Source: Clostridia bacterium | Lineage (GTDB): Bacteria > Bacillota > Clostridia > Oscillospirales > CAG-272 | Direction: 5' to 3' | DNA length: 46,541 nt | Assembly: GCA_017464565.1 (NCBI GenBank) | Contig: JAFTZH010000016.1 | Coordinates: 1-46,541 of the forward strand | Shown here: piece after piece, positions 25,486 to 34,004 of the stretch | Numbering within the stretch: the first letter of the stretch is position 1 | Layout of the letters: each line of letters begins with the position of its first letter | The notes under the pieces: generated by a model | Databases searched by the model: none | Told to the model about the DNA's origin: nothing | Seen by the model: the letters and a program-made list of their open reading frames with translations, nothing else | Translations under genes and position numbers: made by a program

Positions 25486-28140
25486 CTAAAATCCGTTTTT
25501 CTTTCCTCTGAGGCGAAGAAGTATTTTTCTTATAAGCTCGGCGGGGAAAACCGAAAGTGAAACAAGCATTGTAAAGGCAAGCTCGCTCGGTGTGAGAGGC
25601 GCGGTGCGGAGGACGCTTCCGCCGAGATATACGAATAGTATCTGTATTACGCAGACAGCGCTCATTATAAGGCAGAAGCCCTTGTTCTTCGATATTCCCG
25701 CGAACAGCTTTATGCGGTCGGTTCTCGAATTGAAGCAGTTGAACACCGACGAAAAAATGAAAAGCGCGAAAAAGGCAGTCAGAAGATATATATTATCTTC
25801 GGAATGGCGGAAATGCGAGGTTATGCTCGGAAGCTTAAGAAAAGCTATGCACAGAGCTATCGTGAAGCTTCCCATAAATACTATCTGATTTATCATATAA
25901 CCGTTAAGTATCGGCTCGTCGCGACGTTTCGGTTTTTCCTTCATACAGGATGGCAGAGGAGCCTCACCCGCAAACGCAAGACCGCCGAGGGTGTCCATAA
26001 TAATGTTTATCCAAAGCATTTGCACGACGGTTACGGGAGAATCTATGCCGATAAACGGGCATATCATAGAAACACCAACGGCGCAGAGATTCATAGTGAG
26101 CTGGAGAACGATGAATTTTCTGATACTTTTAAATATATTCCTTCCGTAAAGCACCGATTTACAGATAGAGGCGAGATTGTTGTCGATAATTATTATATCT
26201 CCCGCGTCCTTTGCCACCTGCGTTCCGCTTCCCATTGAGAAGCCTATGTCGGCGCGTTTGAGCGCGGGGGCGTCGTTTATGCCGTCTCCCGTCATTCCCG
26301 TTACGAGTCCCATATCCTGCGCAGCTTTTACGAGTCTGCTTTTGTCGGAGGGCAGTGCCCGCGCGATAACAGCGAGAGACGGGAGAAGCTCGCGCAGCTT
26401 TTCATCCGAAAGCTTGCCCAATTCATCGCTCGTGATTACGAGGTGATGCCGGCTGTCGGTGATACCGCATTTTTTGGCGATGGCGGCGGCGGTATCTCGG
26501 TTGTCTCCCGTTATCATAACTATATGTATTCCCGCGTCCTTAAGCTCGCTTACGGCTTTTTTCGCCTCGTTCCGTATCTTGTCGTTAAGCTGTACGGCGC
26601 ATATAAGCGTTACGTCTCCGAACAGTCCGCTCACTCTTGCCGGACTTTCGCTGTATCCGACGAGAAGGACTCTTCCGCCTGCCGCCGTCAGATCTCCGAG
26701 CTTTTTTAAGAAATTGTAGGAATACGGTGAGAATGGAACGGCTCTTCCCGACGCGTCGATACAGTATTTTATATAAGGCAGGAGCTTTTCAGGAGCACCC
26801 TTTATATAGGTCTTGCCGTCGGATAGGGTAGCTGACGAATATTTCCTCGCGCTGTCAAAGCTTATCTTCGATAAAACCCCGAGCTTTAACGCTGCGGGAT
26901 ATTTTTTTACCGCTTCAAGCAGAGCGCGGTCGGTGGAATTTCCTCCGACCGCGCTGTTTTGCGATATCATAGAGGATGTATTGAATCGGCAGGATGTATC
27001 AAAAAGCTCGAATATGCGCCGTGAGCTTTTTTTGAGCTTTTCTATGCTGTCAAAGGAGGTACCGTCCGCGCTCAATATCGAGCTTACGGTAGGCTTACCC
27101 TCTGTAAGCGTTCCCGTTTTATCGGTAAAGAGTATATTCATACTTCCCGCCGCTTCTATTCCAACCGGCTTTCTGACGAGTACGTTGTCCTTTATCATTC
27201 GCTTTATATTTGAGGAGAGAACTACCGCAATCATCATAGGAAGTCCCTCGGGAACGGCGACGACTATTACGGTAAGTCCCAGCATAAAGGCGTGGAGTAG
27301 CGTTTGAAGCAGATAGGGAATATCCTTTATCTTGAGGGCGACGAGCTGCATATTGAAGCCGCTGTCAATGAAAAAAGTATTGAAAAGATACGCCAGCGCC
27401 ACTAAAACAGCGGCGATATATCCAAGCCTGCTTATTTGTTTGGCAAGCTTCGCAAGCCTTATTTTAAGGGGGCTTTCTCTCGTGTCAAGCTGAACCTCGC
27501 GGGATATCTCTCCCAGAAACGTTCGGTCTCCGACCTCGCTTACCTTCATCTCGCACTCTCCCGAAAGTATGCTGCAGCCTCTGAAAAGAGCCGAGGGAGA
27601 GGAGGGTGAGCGCGCAGTATCCGAGCTTACGTATTTTTCAATCTCTGCGCTCTCGCCCGTCATAGAGGACTGGTCGGCTGTTATTCTTCCCGCAACGATA
27701 AGACCGTCTGCGGGTATCTGCTCGCCCGCTCCCGCTATCACTATGTCGCCAACTACGATATCCTCTATCGGAACGGTGAGCACGGTATTATCTCTGCGTA
27801 CCCGGAAGTCGGCTCTTGAACACTCCTCCGAAAGACGCTTGAAGGCGGATTCACCGCCTCTTTCGGACGCGGTAGATATAAAGGTGGCGAGAAAGACCGA
27901 TATGGCGATGCCGACGGTCTCGACTATATCGCCGCCTTGAAATACGAATATGAGATTCACGGCGAGCGCGCAGAGAAGTATTTTTATCACGGGGTCTCCG
28001 AGATTGGATATAAAATGTCTTATAAAGCTTTTTGAGGGAGCGGCACTTATTACGTTGCTTCCGTATTTTTCTCTTGAGGCTAGTACCTCGTCGGAGCGCA
28101 GCCCCGTATCTTTTTTGTTTTTCGTTGCGAGCTTGTTCAT
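25486..28140 (-). CDS. Ca2+-transporting P-type ATPase (P2B/PMCA-like)
   Basis: An 884-aa cation pump with ten predicted membrane helices. Motifs are in order: actuator TGES; PEGLP in M4; phosphorylation site DKTGTLT with Asp340; KGAPE; ITGDN; TGDGINDAPALKRADIGFSMG; and the M6 ligands in QMLWINIIMDTLGG, where Asn and Asp are calcium ligands in Ca pumps. The PEGLP and NxxMDT pattern with a single predicted site is closer to plasma-membrane (P2B) than SERCA (P2A) pumps. It would export Ca2+ from the cytosol. AAAGG precedes the ATG. It is monocistronic, converging on tpiA with repeat copy B between. The Gdt1-like transporter nearby could share the Ca/Mn detoxification role. Confidence 0.93.
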   Translation of the reverse strand: MNKLATKNKKDTGLRSDEVLASREKYGSNVISAAPSKSFIRHFISNLGDPVIKILLCALAVNLIFVFQGGDIVETVGIAISVFLATFISTASERGGESAFKRLSEECSRADFRVRRDNTVLTVPIEDIVVGDIVIAGAGEQIPADGLIVAGRITADQSSMTGESAEIEKYVSSDTARSPSSPSALFRGCSILSGECEMKVSEVGDRTFLGEISREVQLDTRESPLKIRLAKLAKQISRLGYIAAVLVALAYLFNTFFIDSGFNMQLVALKIKDIPYLLQTLLHAFMLGLTVIVVAVPEGLPMMIAVVLSSNIKRMIKDNVLVRKPVGIEAAGSMNILFTDKTGTLTEGKPTVSSILSADGTSFDSIEKLKKSSRRIFELFDTSCRFNTSSMISQNSAVGGNSTDRALLEAVKKYPAALKLGVLSKISFDSARKYSSATLSDGKTYIKGAPEKLLPYIKYCIDASGRAVPFSPYSYNFLKKLGDLTAAGGRVLLVGYSESPARVSGLFGDVTLICAVQLNDKIRNEAKKAVSELKDAGIHIVMITGDNRDTAAAIAKKCGITDSRHHLVITSDELGKLSDEKLRELLPSLAVIARALPSDKSRLVKAAQDMGLVTGMTGDGINDAPALKRADIGFSMGSGTQVAKDAGDIIIIDNNLASICKSVLYGRNIFKSIRKFIVLQLTMNLCAVGVSMICPFIGIDSPVTVVQMLWINIIMDTLGGLAFAGEAPLPSCMKEKPKRRDEPILNGYMINQIVFMGSFTIALCIAFLKLPSITSHFRHSEDNIYLLTAFFALFIFSSVFNCFNSRTDRIKLFAGISKNKGFCLIMSAVCVIQILFVYLGGSVLRTAPLTPSELAFTMLVSLSVFPAELIRKILLRLRGKKNGF

Positions 28141-28248
28141 ATATTTTGCCTTTCTTGTTTGGGTTCATTTTTAAATATATGAATATTTCGGACGCTAAAT
28201 GATTAATTATCACATTGTAAAAATAAATTAGATTGAGGAGGCTTTTGA

Positions 28249-28884
28249 TTGACGGTAAGGACAGATATGTTCCGCAAAGAAAAATTAAGCGTAAACGCTT
28301 TTAACAGATACGGTGTATTGTTTTTCACGATATCTTTTTTAGGCTGGTGCTTTGAGAAGGCAGGGAGATATATAGTCTATAACAGCGTTACCGACAGGGG
28401 ATTTTTAACGCTTCCGATATGTCCGATATACGCAAGCTCGATACTGATAATATATTTTCTTGTCGGCTCGCCGCGCAATATGCGTATCGGTGTATACCCG
28501 AGTGGTGAGGGTAAGGCGGAGAAGGTTCGCTGTTTGTTTTTGAACGTTATTCTGTATTTCCTTTTTTCGGTATTTATATCTACGGCGGTCGAGTTGTCAG
28601 TTGGGGTGTTTTTCAACGAGGTATTGGGGGTCTCTCTGTGGAATTACGAAAATCTTCCTCTTAACCTTGGGGGATATATCTCGCTCGGCTACTGCGTATT
28701 GTGGGGGGCGCTGATAACTCTTTTTATGCTGTTTATATGGGAGCCTTTGCACGGGCTGTTCGGCAGAATAGATGGCAGAGTGCTCTTTGCGGTAAACGGT
28801 TTCTTCTGCTTTCTTATGACGGCGGATTTCATTTTCAATATAATTTATATTATCAAAACGGGCGAGCATTTTAATTTCCTGTAA
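28249..28884 (+). CDS. CmpB-type (PF06541) integral membrane protein
   Basis: A 211-aa membrane protein with about five hydrophobic helices. FLGWCFEKAGRYIVYNSVTDRGFLTLPICPIYASS is the family signature region of proteins called putative ABC transporter permease (type IV, CmpB) in Bacillota, although no ATPase partner is adjacent here and the transporter label is doubtful. The second half has LWNYENLPLNLGGYISLGY, also typical. The start is most likely the TTG at 28249, placed 7 nt after a perfect GAGGAGG. The next ATG at 28267 has only a weak AAGGA site. Function unknown. Confidence 0.82.
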   Translation: MTVRTDMFRKEKLSVNAFNRYGVLFFTISFLGWCFEKAGRYIVYNSVTDRGFLTLPICPIYASSILIIYFLVGSPRNMRIGVYPSGEGKAEKVRCLFLNVILYFLFSVFISTAVELSVGVFFNEVLGVSLWNYENLPLNLGGYISLGYCVLWGALITLFMLFIWEPLHGLFGRIDGRVLFAVNGFFCFLMTADFIFNIIYIIKTGEHFNFL

Positions 28885-28922
28885 ATTTATTATTAAATTC
28901 AGTATTCCTTGCGCCCTGCGCA

Positions 28923-28951
28923 TTGACAAAACCGATAAAAAAATATATAAT
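28923..28951 (+). promoter_or_regulatory. Perfect-consensus promoter of the LRR lipoprotein gene
   Basis: TTGACA (28923-28928), 17 nt, TATAAT (28946-28951), both hexamers exact. Confidence 0.9.
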
Positions 28952-28984
28952 TAATATGATAACGTATTTTTAAGGAGTTTCGAT

Positions 28985-29989
28985 ATGCGTTTTGGAAGAA
29001 TATTGACCGTTCTTTTGGCAGTCGTGCTGTCGGTGCTTTGCCTTTCTGGCTGTAAAACCGACGAGCCTGCGAACGAGGCGGTTTATTTTACAGTCAAATT
29101 CAATTCCGCGGGCGGCACCGAGATTGAGGATATGAAGGTGCTTAGCGGAAACAAAATATCCGAGCCGGCGGAGCCGGAAAAGGAAGGACATATTTTTAAC
29201 GGTTGGAGAAACGGCGTCAAATCTTGGAATTTTGCTTCCGATACCGTTACAGCCGACGTTACGCTGACGGCGTCCTGGATAAACGCGGGGACTATTTTTG
29301 AGACCGAAAAGGTTGACGACGACGGAGACAAGGTTATGGACAGGGTGATTCTGACCGAGTATATCGGCTCGCTTTCTTCCTTTACCATTCCTTCCGTTAT
29401 AGACGGACTTCCCGTTACAGATATAGGAGACGGTGCTTTTTCCTCATCCGTTCGCGAGGAGCTTGAGGGGATAGTTATCGGTGAGAATATAAAATCTGTC
29501 GGAGAGAGCGCGTTCGCGAATTGCACGGGACTTTCAATAAAGGTCGAGTCGAAGCTCTCCTACGTTGGAGAAAAAGCCTTTTACGGCTGCGACGGTCTTG
29601 AGAGCATAGAGCTTGGCGAGGGACTTGAGTGCGTTCCTTATCAAGCCTTCAGCGGCTGTACGGCTCTTCGAACGGTCGTTCTGCCGAGCACCGTAAGCTC
29701 TATTGAGGAGAATGCCTTTGAGTTTTGCTCCTCTCTCCAGACGGTAACGGTTCACAGTGCGCTCAAAACGGTGGGCGACAGTGCCTTTAAGGATTGCTCG
29801 TCTCTCGTAACCGTGTTCTATTACGGAACGGCGGAGAATTGGGCAGAGACCGAGATAGCGGAGGGCAACGACGGCAACGATACTTTTTCAGCGGCTCGCT
29901 TCTATATGTACTCGGAGACCAAGCCCGACGAGAGCACCGAGGGCGAATATTGGTATTTTGACGGTGACGGAGACAAGAGAATATGGTAA
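28985..29989 (+). CDS. Lipoprotein with InlB-type repeat and BspA-like leucine-rich repeats
   Basis: A 334-aa surface lipoprotein. The signal sequence ends in the lipobox CLSGC with Cys23. Residues ~33-82 (YFTVKFNSAGGTEIEDMKV... to TLTASW) match an InlB B-repeat (Listeria_Bacteroides repeat, Flg_new). Residues ~105-275 form about six BspA/TpLRR-like leucine-rich repeats, each ~23 residues with a core such as VGESAFANCTGL, VGEKAFYGCDGL, VPYQAFSGCTAL, IEENAFEFCSSL and VGDSAFKDCSSL. The C-terminal tail is acidic. Such proteins mediate adhesion or protein interactions at the surface. Its promoter matches consensus exactly and an AAGGAG site precedes the ATG. The yqhQ gene follows after 27 nt and may be co-transcribed. 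Confidence 0.9.
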   Translation: MRFGRILTVLLAVVLSVLCLSGCKTDEPANEAVYFTVKFNSAGGTEIEDMKVLSGNKISEPAEPEKEGHIFNGWRNGVKSWNFASDTVTADVTLTASWINAGTIFETEKVDDDGDKVMDRVILTEYIGSLSSFTIPSVIDGLPVTDIGDGAFSSSVREELEGIVIGENIKSVGESAFANCTGLSIKVESKLSYVGEKAFYGCDGLESIELGEGLECVPYQAFSGCTALRTVVLPSTVSSIEENAFEFCSSLQTVTVHSALKTVGDSAFKDCSSLVTVFYYGTAENWAETEIAEGNDGNDTFSAARFYMYSETKPDESTEGEYWYFDGDGDKRIW

Positions 29990-30016
29990 TTTGCGGCTTT
30001 TGCCGAGGAGGTTATT

Positions 30017-31159
30017 TTGAGTAAAAAAGAATGCAGTATAAATAAAAAGACGTCTATCGGTGGTCAGGCACTTATCGAGGGTATTATGATGCGCGGTCCC
30101 AAGACGTCGGCTATGGCGGTAAGAAATCCCGCAGGCGAGATAGTTCTCGAAAAGTGGGAGACGCAATCTTCAAACCCGCCCAAGTTTTTGAAGCTTCCGA
30201 TAATAAGAGGCGTTTATAATTTCATTATCTCTATGAAGGCGGGCTATAAGTGCCTTATGCGTTCGGCAGAGATATCGGGGCTTGAGGAGCTTGAGGAGGA
30301 GGCTAAACACGAAAAAGCGCATAAGAAAGCGGAGAAGGCGAGAAAGAAAGCCGAAAAGGCAGGAGTTCCGTTTGAGGAAAAGGCTGATACCGAGACTAAC
30401 GAGGCAAGCATGGCTTCGGAGAACTCGCAGGCAAGCGCCGAAGACAGCGGAATGGAGAAAAAGAGCGATAAAAAGGGCGAGTCGAGCTTGCTTATGAATG
30501 TGATAATGGTCATAGCGGCGGCACTCGGAATATTTCTCTCGGTAGCTCTCTTCATTATGCTTCCGTCTTTTATATACAAATGGGTGTCCGAACTGCTTCC
30601 TTTTTTGCGTCCCGAAAATCCCGCTCTGCTCTCTCTGGTAAAGTCGGTATTTGAGGGAGTACTGAAAATTTTGATACTCGTCGGATATATGCTTCTCGTA
30701 TCTCTTATGAAGGATATTCGCAGAACCTTCCAGTATCACGGAGCGGAGCATAAGACGATTTTCTGTTATGAGCACGGTAAGGAGCTGACGGTGGCTAACG
30801 TTAAGGCGGAGAGACGCTTCCACCCCAGATGCGGTACCTCGTTCCTCATACTTATGCTTTTGGTCGGAATTTTTATTTCCTTCTTTATAGACCCCGTTTC
30901 TATATTGATTACAGGGAACGTACCCCCGACGTATATAAGAGCGATAATAAGACTCTTGCTGCTTCCTATCGTTATGGGTATAGGCCACGAGCTTATAAAG
31001 CTCGCCGGACGCCGCGACAACCTCTTTACGAGAATTATCTCGGCTCCCGGCGTGTGGCTCCAGCATCTTACGGTGTTTGAACCCGACGACGATATGATAG
31101 AGTGCGCTATCACCGCATTCAAAGAGGTTATCCCCGAAGATAACAGTGATAATTATTGA
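30017..31159 (+). CDS. yqhQ: YqhQ/DUF1385 membrane protein with charged insert
   Basis: A 380-aa DUF1385 (YqhQ) protein. The N-terminal SIGGQALIEGIMMRGPKTSAMAVRNPAGEIVLEKW is the family hallmark. Conserved polar motifs QYHGAEHKTIFCYEHG and RFHPRCGTSFL include His and Cys residues that suggest metal binding. About four membrane helices lie after residue 160. Between the two halves (about residues 88-160) is a Lys/Glu/Ala-rich, probably coiled-coil or disordered insert longer than I expect for the family. The start is a TTG at 30017 five nt after GAGGAGG. The role is unknown. In many Bacillota it lies near prfA/prmC, which is not the case here. Repeat copy C follows. Confidence 0.88.
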   Translation: MSKKECSINKKTSIGGQALIEGIMMRGPKTSAMAVRNPAGEIVLEKWETQSSNPPKFLKLPIIRGVYNFIISMKAGYKCLMRSAEISGLEELEEEAKHEKAHKKAEKARKKAEKAGVPFEEKADTETNEASMASENSQASAEDSGMEKKSDKKGESSLLMNVIMVIAAALGIFLSVALFIMLPSFIYKWVSELLPFLRPENPALLSLVKSVFEGVLKILILVGYMLLVSLMKDIRRTFQYHGAEHKTIFCYEHGKELTVANVKAERRFHPRCGTSFLILMLLVGIFISFFIDPVSILITGNVPPTYIRAIIRLLLLPIVMGIGHELIKLAGRRDNLFTRIISAPGVWLQHLTVFEPDDDMIECAITAFKEVIPEDNSDNY

Positions 31160-31172
31160 TTAAATATAGATA

Positions 31173-31374
31173 AAGGGGAGGGACTTTTGAAAAAGTCCCT
31201 CCCCTTAAACCCCTCTTCAAAAGCTTTAAAGCTTTGGGTATGATATAATTTTAAACTTTATTTTCTACGGATTTTATATAGAAAGCAAAATATAAATTTT
31301 AGTCATACCAAAACGTTTAAGTTTTTTGCGGGGGGTACGGGGGAGGAGCTTTTTGAAAAAAGCTCCTCCCCCGT
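31173..31374. repeat. Nested palindromic repeat, copy C
   Basis: Between the convergent yqhQ and patatin genes. The left hairpin has a 16-bp stem (31173-31188 with 31191-31206), the right hairpin an 18-bp stem (31337-31354 with 31357-31374). Inside are AACCCCTCTTCAAAAGC, CTTTAAAGCTTTGGGTATGA, the core TTTCTACGGA...TAGAAAGC, then TCATACCAAAACGTTTAAG, the inverted partner of the first arm. This is the best-preserved copy for seeing the nested palindrome. Confidence 0.92.
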
Positions 31375-31398
31375 ATAACCCGTATAATTTATAATTAT

Positions 31399-32253
31399 TT
31401 ATTTTTCAAGATATTTTTTTAATTCGGGGAGAACGGCGCGGGTACAGCGGCAGCCTTGGCAGTAGAGTTGTTTCAATTTTTCGGGGTCGCTTTCGGTTCT
31501 CTTGAAATTTTTGGTATTTTTCGGAGCGATAATAAATACCTTTCCTTCCTTTTCGAGGCGGAAGAGGCGTTCTCTCTGCGCGTTGTAAATTTCGTTGCGA
31601 TGCTTAAGCTTATGAGCGAAGAGCGGATAGTTACGATAGGTTACCGCCGCCGCGCCTGCAAAAATGTCTGTCTTTGATTTTTCATAATCCCGCTCTCTTG
31701 TCAGCACGACTATAAGCTTTTCACATCCGTCCCTCAAGGCTTTAGCATAAGGAATCGAGTCTGCCACGCCTCCGTCCATATACATCTCGCCCTTTATATA
31801 TACGGGCTTGAAGAAAAGAGGAAGGGCGCAGGACGCGAGAAGGGTGTTCCAAGCCTTGTCCTGCGAGGTAACGGGAAGATATTCGGCTTTTCCAGTGTTC
31901 ATATTGGTGGCACAGGCGTACACCTCGCCGTCGAAAGCGTCAAACGCGTCGTAATCAAACGGACAGTAAATATTCGGTATCTGATTGAAAACGAAATCTA
32001 TATTGTAATAGCTTTTGTTTCCTTTTTTCAGAAGATATCTTTTTCCCATATATCGTTTGTCGTGTACGAAATCGCGTCCTATGATATAATTTCTTCTGTA
32101 CTGTCCCGAAACGTATGATATTCCGTTTCCGATACCTGCCGAGGTACCTATGACGTAATTTGCCTTTATTCCTTCTTTTATGAGTACGTCGATAACTCCG
32201 TTGGTGAAGGAAGCGCGGCTTGCGCCGCCCTCCAGAACGAGTCCTGTTTTCAT
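31399..32253 (-). CDS. Patatin-like phospholipase
   Basis: A 284-aa patatin-fold serine hydrolase with a Ser-Asp dyad. The oxyanion glycine loop is LVLEGGASRASF, the nucleophile Ser38 is in GTSAG, and the catalytic Asp160 is in MDGGVADS. It belongs to the RssA/YqhO-like bacterial group, which acts on lipids to release fatty acids, usually in the cytosol. No signal peptide is seen. The C-terminus has a Cys-x2-Cys-x-Cys cluster (CQGCRC). GGAG precedes the ATG. It follows fakA on the same strand beyond a terminator (32286-32317), and I find no strong promoter of its own, so partial read-through is likely. The context suggests that released fatty acids are recaptured by the FakAB pair. Confidence 0.9.
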   Translation of the reverse strand: MKTGLVLEGGASRASFTNGVIDVLIKEGIKANYVIGTSAGIGNGISYVSGQYRRNYIIGRDFVHDKRYMGKRYLLKKGNKSYYNIDFVFNQIPNIYCPFDYDAFDAFDGEVYACATNMNTGKAEYLPVTSQDKAWNTLLASCALPLFFKPVYIKGEMYMDGGVADSIPYAKALRDGCEKLIVVLTRERDYEKSKTDIFAGAAAVTYRNYPLFAHKLKHRNEIYNAQRERLFRLEKEGKVFIIAPKNTKNFKRTESDPEKLKQLYCQGCRCTRAVLPELKKYLEK

Positions 32254-32285
32254 AGCTTCTCCTTTTTTATATTAATAAAAGCAAT

Positions 32286-32317
32286 AAAGGGCGCAAACCG
32301 AAAAGTCTGCGCCCTTT
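32286..32317 (-). terminator. Terminator after fakA
   Basis: A 10-bp stem AAAGGGCGCA with TGCGCCCTTT and a 12-nt loop. On the minus strand it is followed by ATTGCTTTTATT, a modest T-tract. It may be leaky into the patatin gene. Confidence 0.75.
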
Positions 32318-32360
32318 GATGACGGTAAATTTTGATTTTGCAAACGTGAGCTTTTGTCTG

Positions 32361-33998
32361 TCATTCAAGCGATATGATATACGGATAAAGCGGCTGACCG
32401 CCCTCAAGGACGTTTATTTCCGCAAAGCTGTCTGCTTTTTCTTTCAGACAAGCCGTAAGCTTCTCCGCTTCGTCGGCGCTTACACCCTCACCGTAGAACA
32501 CCGTTATAAACGATTTTCCGACGGCGTTATCCGAGAGCTTTTCAAGACATTCGGCAATCGTGTCCTCGGCGCAGGCGATATTTCCGTTTACGAGTCCGAG
32601 ATACTGACCGTTCTCAATCTTCTCGCCTTCAATAGTGGTGTCTCTTACCGCTTGCGTTACGGACATAGATACGACGTTTCCGATAGCCTCGTTCATAATA
32701 GATACGTTGTCGTCAACCGACGCGTCGGGGTCGAAGGCTATCATAGACGCGATACCCTGAGGTACGTTCTTCGTGGGTAAAACCACTACCTTGCGCGTTT
32801 TGACAAGCTTTGCCGCCTGCTCGGCAACCATATAAATGTTTTTGTTATTCGGGAATACGAAGACGTATTCGCTCGGAGTGAGATTTATTCCGTCGATGAT
32901 ATCCTGCGTGCTGGGATTCATCGTCTGTCCGCCGAAGATTATCTGGTCGGCTCCGAGATTTCTGAAAATATCGCATATACCGCTTCCCATACATACCGTT
33001 ACGAAGCCGTATTTCTTCTTTATGGGAGCGACGAGAGGCTTTTCCTCCGCAGGCTTCGGAGCTTCTTCTATTATCGCAGAATGTTGTTTCCGCATATTCT
33101 CGACCTTGACGGTAGCGAGCGCGCCGTATTTGAGCGCGTTTTCCATAACGAGTCCGGGGTTGTTAGTGTGAACGTGAAGCTTGATAATCTCCTCGTCGTC
33201 GATGAAAACAACACTGTCTCCGATACCGCAGAGAAATTCATTGAAATCCCGCGCGGTTCCTTCACCCTTGAAATCGTCTGATTTTTCGACTATACATTCG
33301 GTACAATAGGTGAATTTTATATCCTCGTTGTTAAATTCGGTAAATACGCTGCCGCCCGTAAGGTTTATCGGATCGGTAGCGGCAACGGGATGGTCCTTGA
33401 GCGCCGCCAGCATTCCGGAGAGAACCACGACGAAGCCGTAGCCTCCCGCGTCAACGAGATTGACCTCCTTGAGAAGAGGGAGCTGGTCGGGAGTATGCGC
33501 GAGCGCGTCCTCTGCCGAGCGTACCAGATAGGTGAACAAGCCGACGACGTCGCCCTTGTATTTTTCTTTAGCTACCTTTTCGGCTCTCTCGGCGCATATT
33601 CTCATAACCGTAAGAATCGTACCCTCCGTGGGATTCATAACCGCTTTATACGCTTCCTCGGTGCCTCGCTTGAAGGCGGCGGCAATATCCGCCGAGTCCG
33701 CCTGCTCAAGTCCCTTGAAGGATTTTGACATTCCCCTGAAGAAGAGGGAGAGAATAGCTCCCGAGTTTCCTCTCGCGGCGCGGAGAATAAGCTGAGACGC
33801 CTTCTCGGCGCAATCCGAGATAGTACCGTCAAAGCCGCTCAATGCCTTGATAGTACTCATAGTCAGCGTCATATTTATTCCCGTATCTCCGTCGGGAACG
33901 GGGAACACGTTCATATTGTTTATCGGTATCTTGTTATTGTCAAGAGCGTTGGCGGCAGATACCATCATATCGTAGAACTTCTGTCCGTTGATAAGCAT
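32361..33998 (-). CDS. fakA: Fatty acid kinase ATP-binding subunit FakA (DAK2/YloV)
   Basis: A 545-aa DhaL-fold kinase subunit that phosphorylates fatty acids held by FakB, giving acyl-phosphate for PlsY/PlsX and phospholipid synthesis. The N-terminal DhaL/DAK2 domain has the Mg-ATP aspartates in VPVPDGDTGINM (Asp36, Asp38) and the SQLILRAARGNSGAILS segment. The middle region includes KLHVHTNNPGLVMENAL, and a C-terminal domain (about residues 330-545) begins VTVCMGSGICDIF, as in YloV. Length is standard. It lies 6 nt after fakB, and the pair shares one promoter. The two subunits are known to act together in Firmicutes, so this assignment is firm. Confidence 0.95.
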   Translation of the reverse strand: MLINGQKFYDMMVSAANALDNNKIPINNMNVFPVPDGDTGINMTLTMSTIKALSGFDGTISDCAEKASQLILRAARGNSGAILSLFFRGMSKSFKGLEQADSADIAAAFKRGTEEAYKAVMNPTEGTILTVMRICAERAEKVAKEKYKGDVVGLFTYLVRSAEDALAHTPDQLPLLKEVNLVDAGGYGFVVVLSGMLAALKDHPVAATDPINLTGGSVFTEFNNEDIKFTYCTECIVEKSDDFKGEGTARDFNEFLCGIGDSVVFIDDEEIIKLHVHTNNPGLVMENALKYGALATVKVENMRKQHSAIIEEAPKPAEEKPLVAPIKKKYGFVTVCMGSGICDIFRNLGADQIIFGGQTMNPSTQDIIDGINLTPSEYVFVFPNNKNIYMVAEQAAKLVKTRKVVVLPTKNVPQGIASMIAFDPDASVDDNVSIMNEAIGNVVSMSVTQAVRDTTIEGEKIENGQYLGLVNGNIACAEDTIAECLEKLSDNAVGKSFITVFYGEGVSADEAEKLTACLKEKADSFAEINVLEGGQPLYPYIISLE

Positions 33999-34004
33999 CG
34001 GTAA

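Noticed and set aside
15100..31374. CRISPR array made from the recurring GGGGGAGG repeats
   Set aside because: The copies are many kilobases apart, palindromic and without regular spacers. No cas gene is present.
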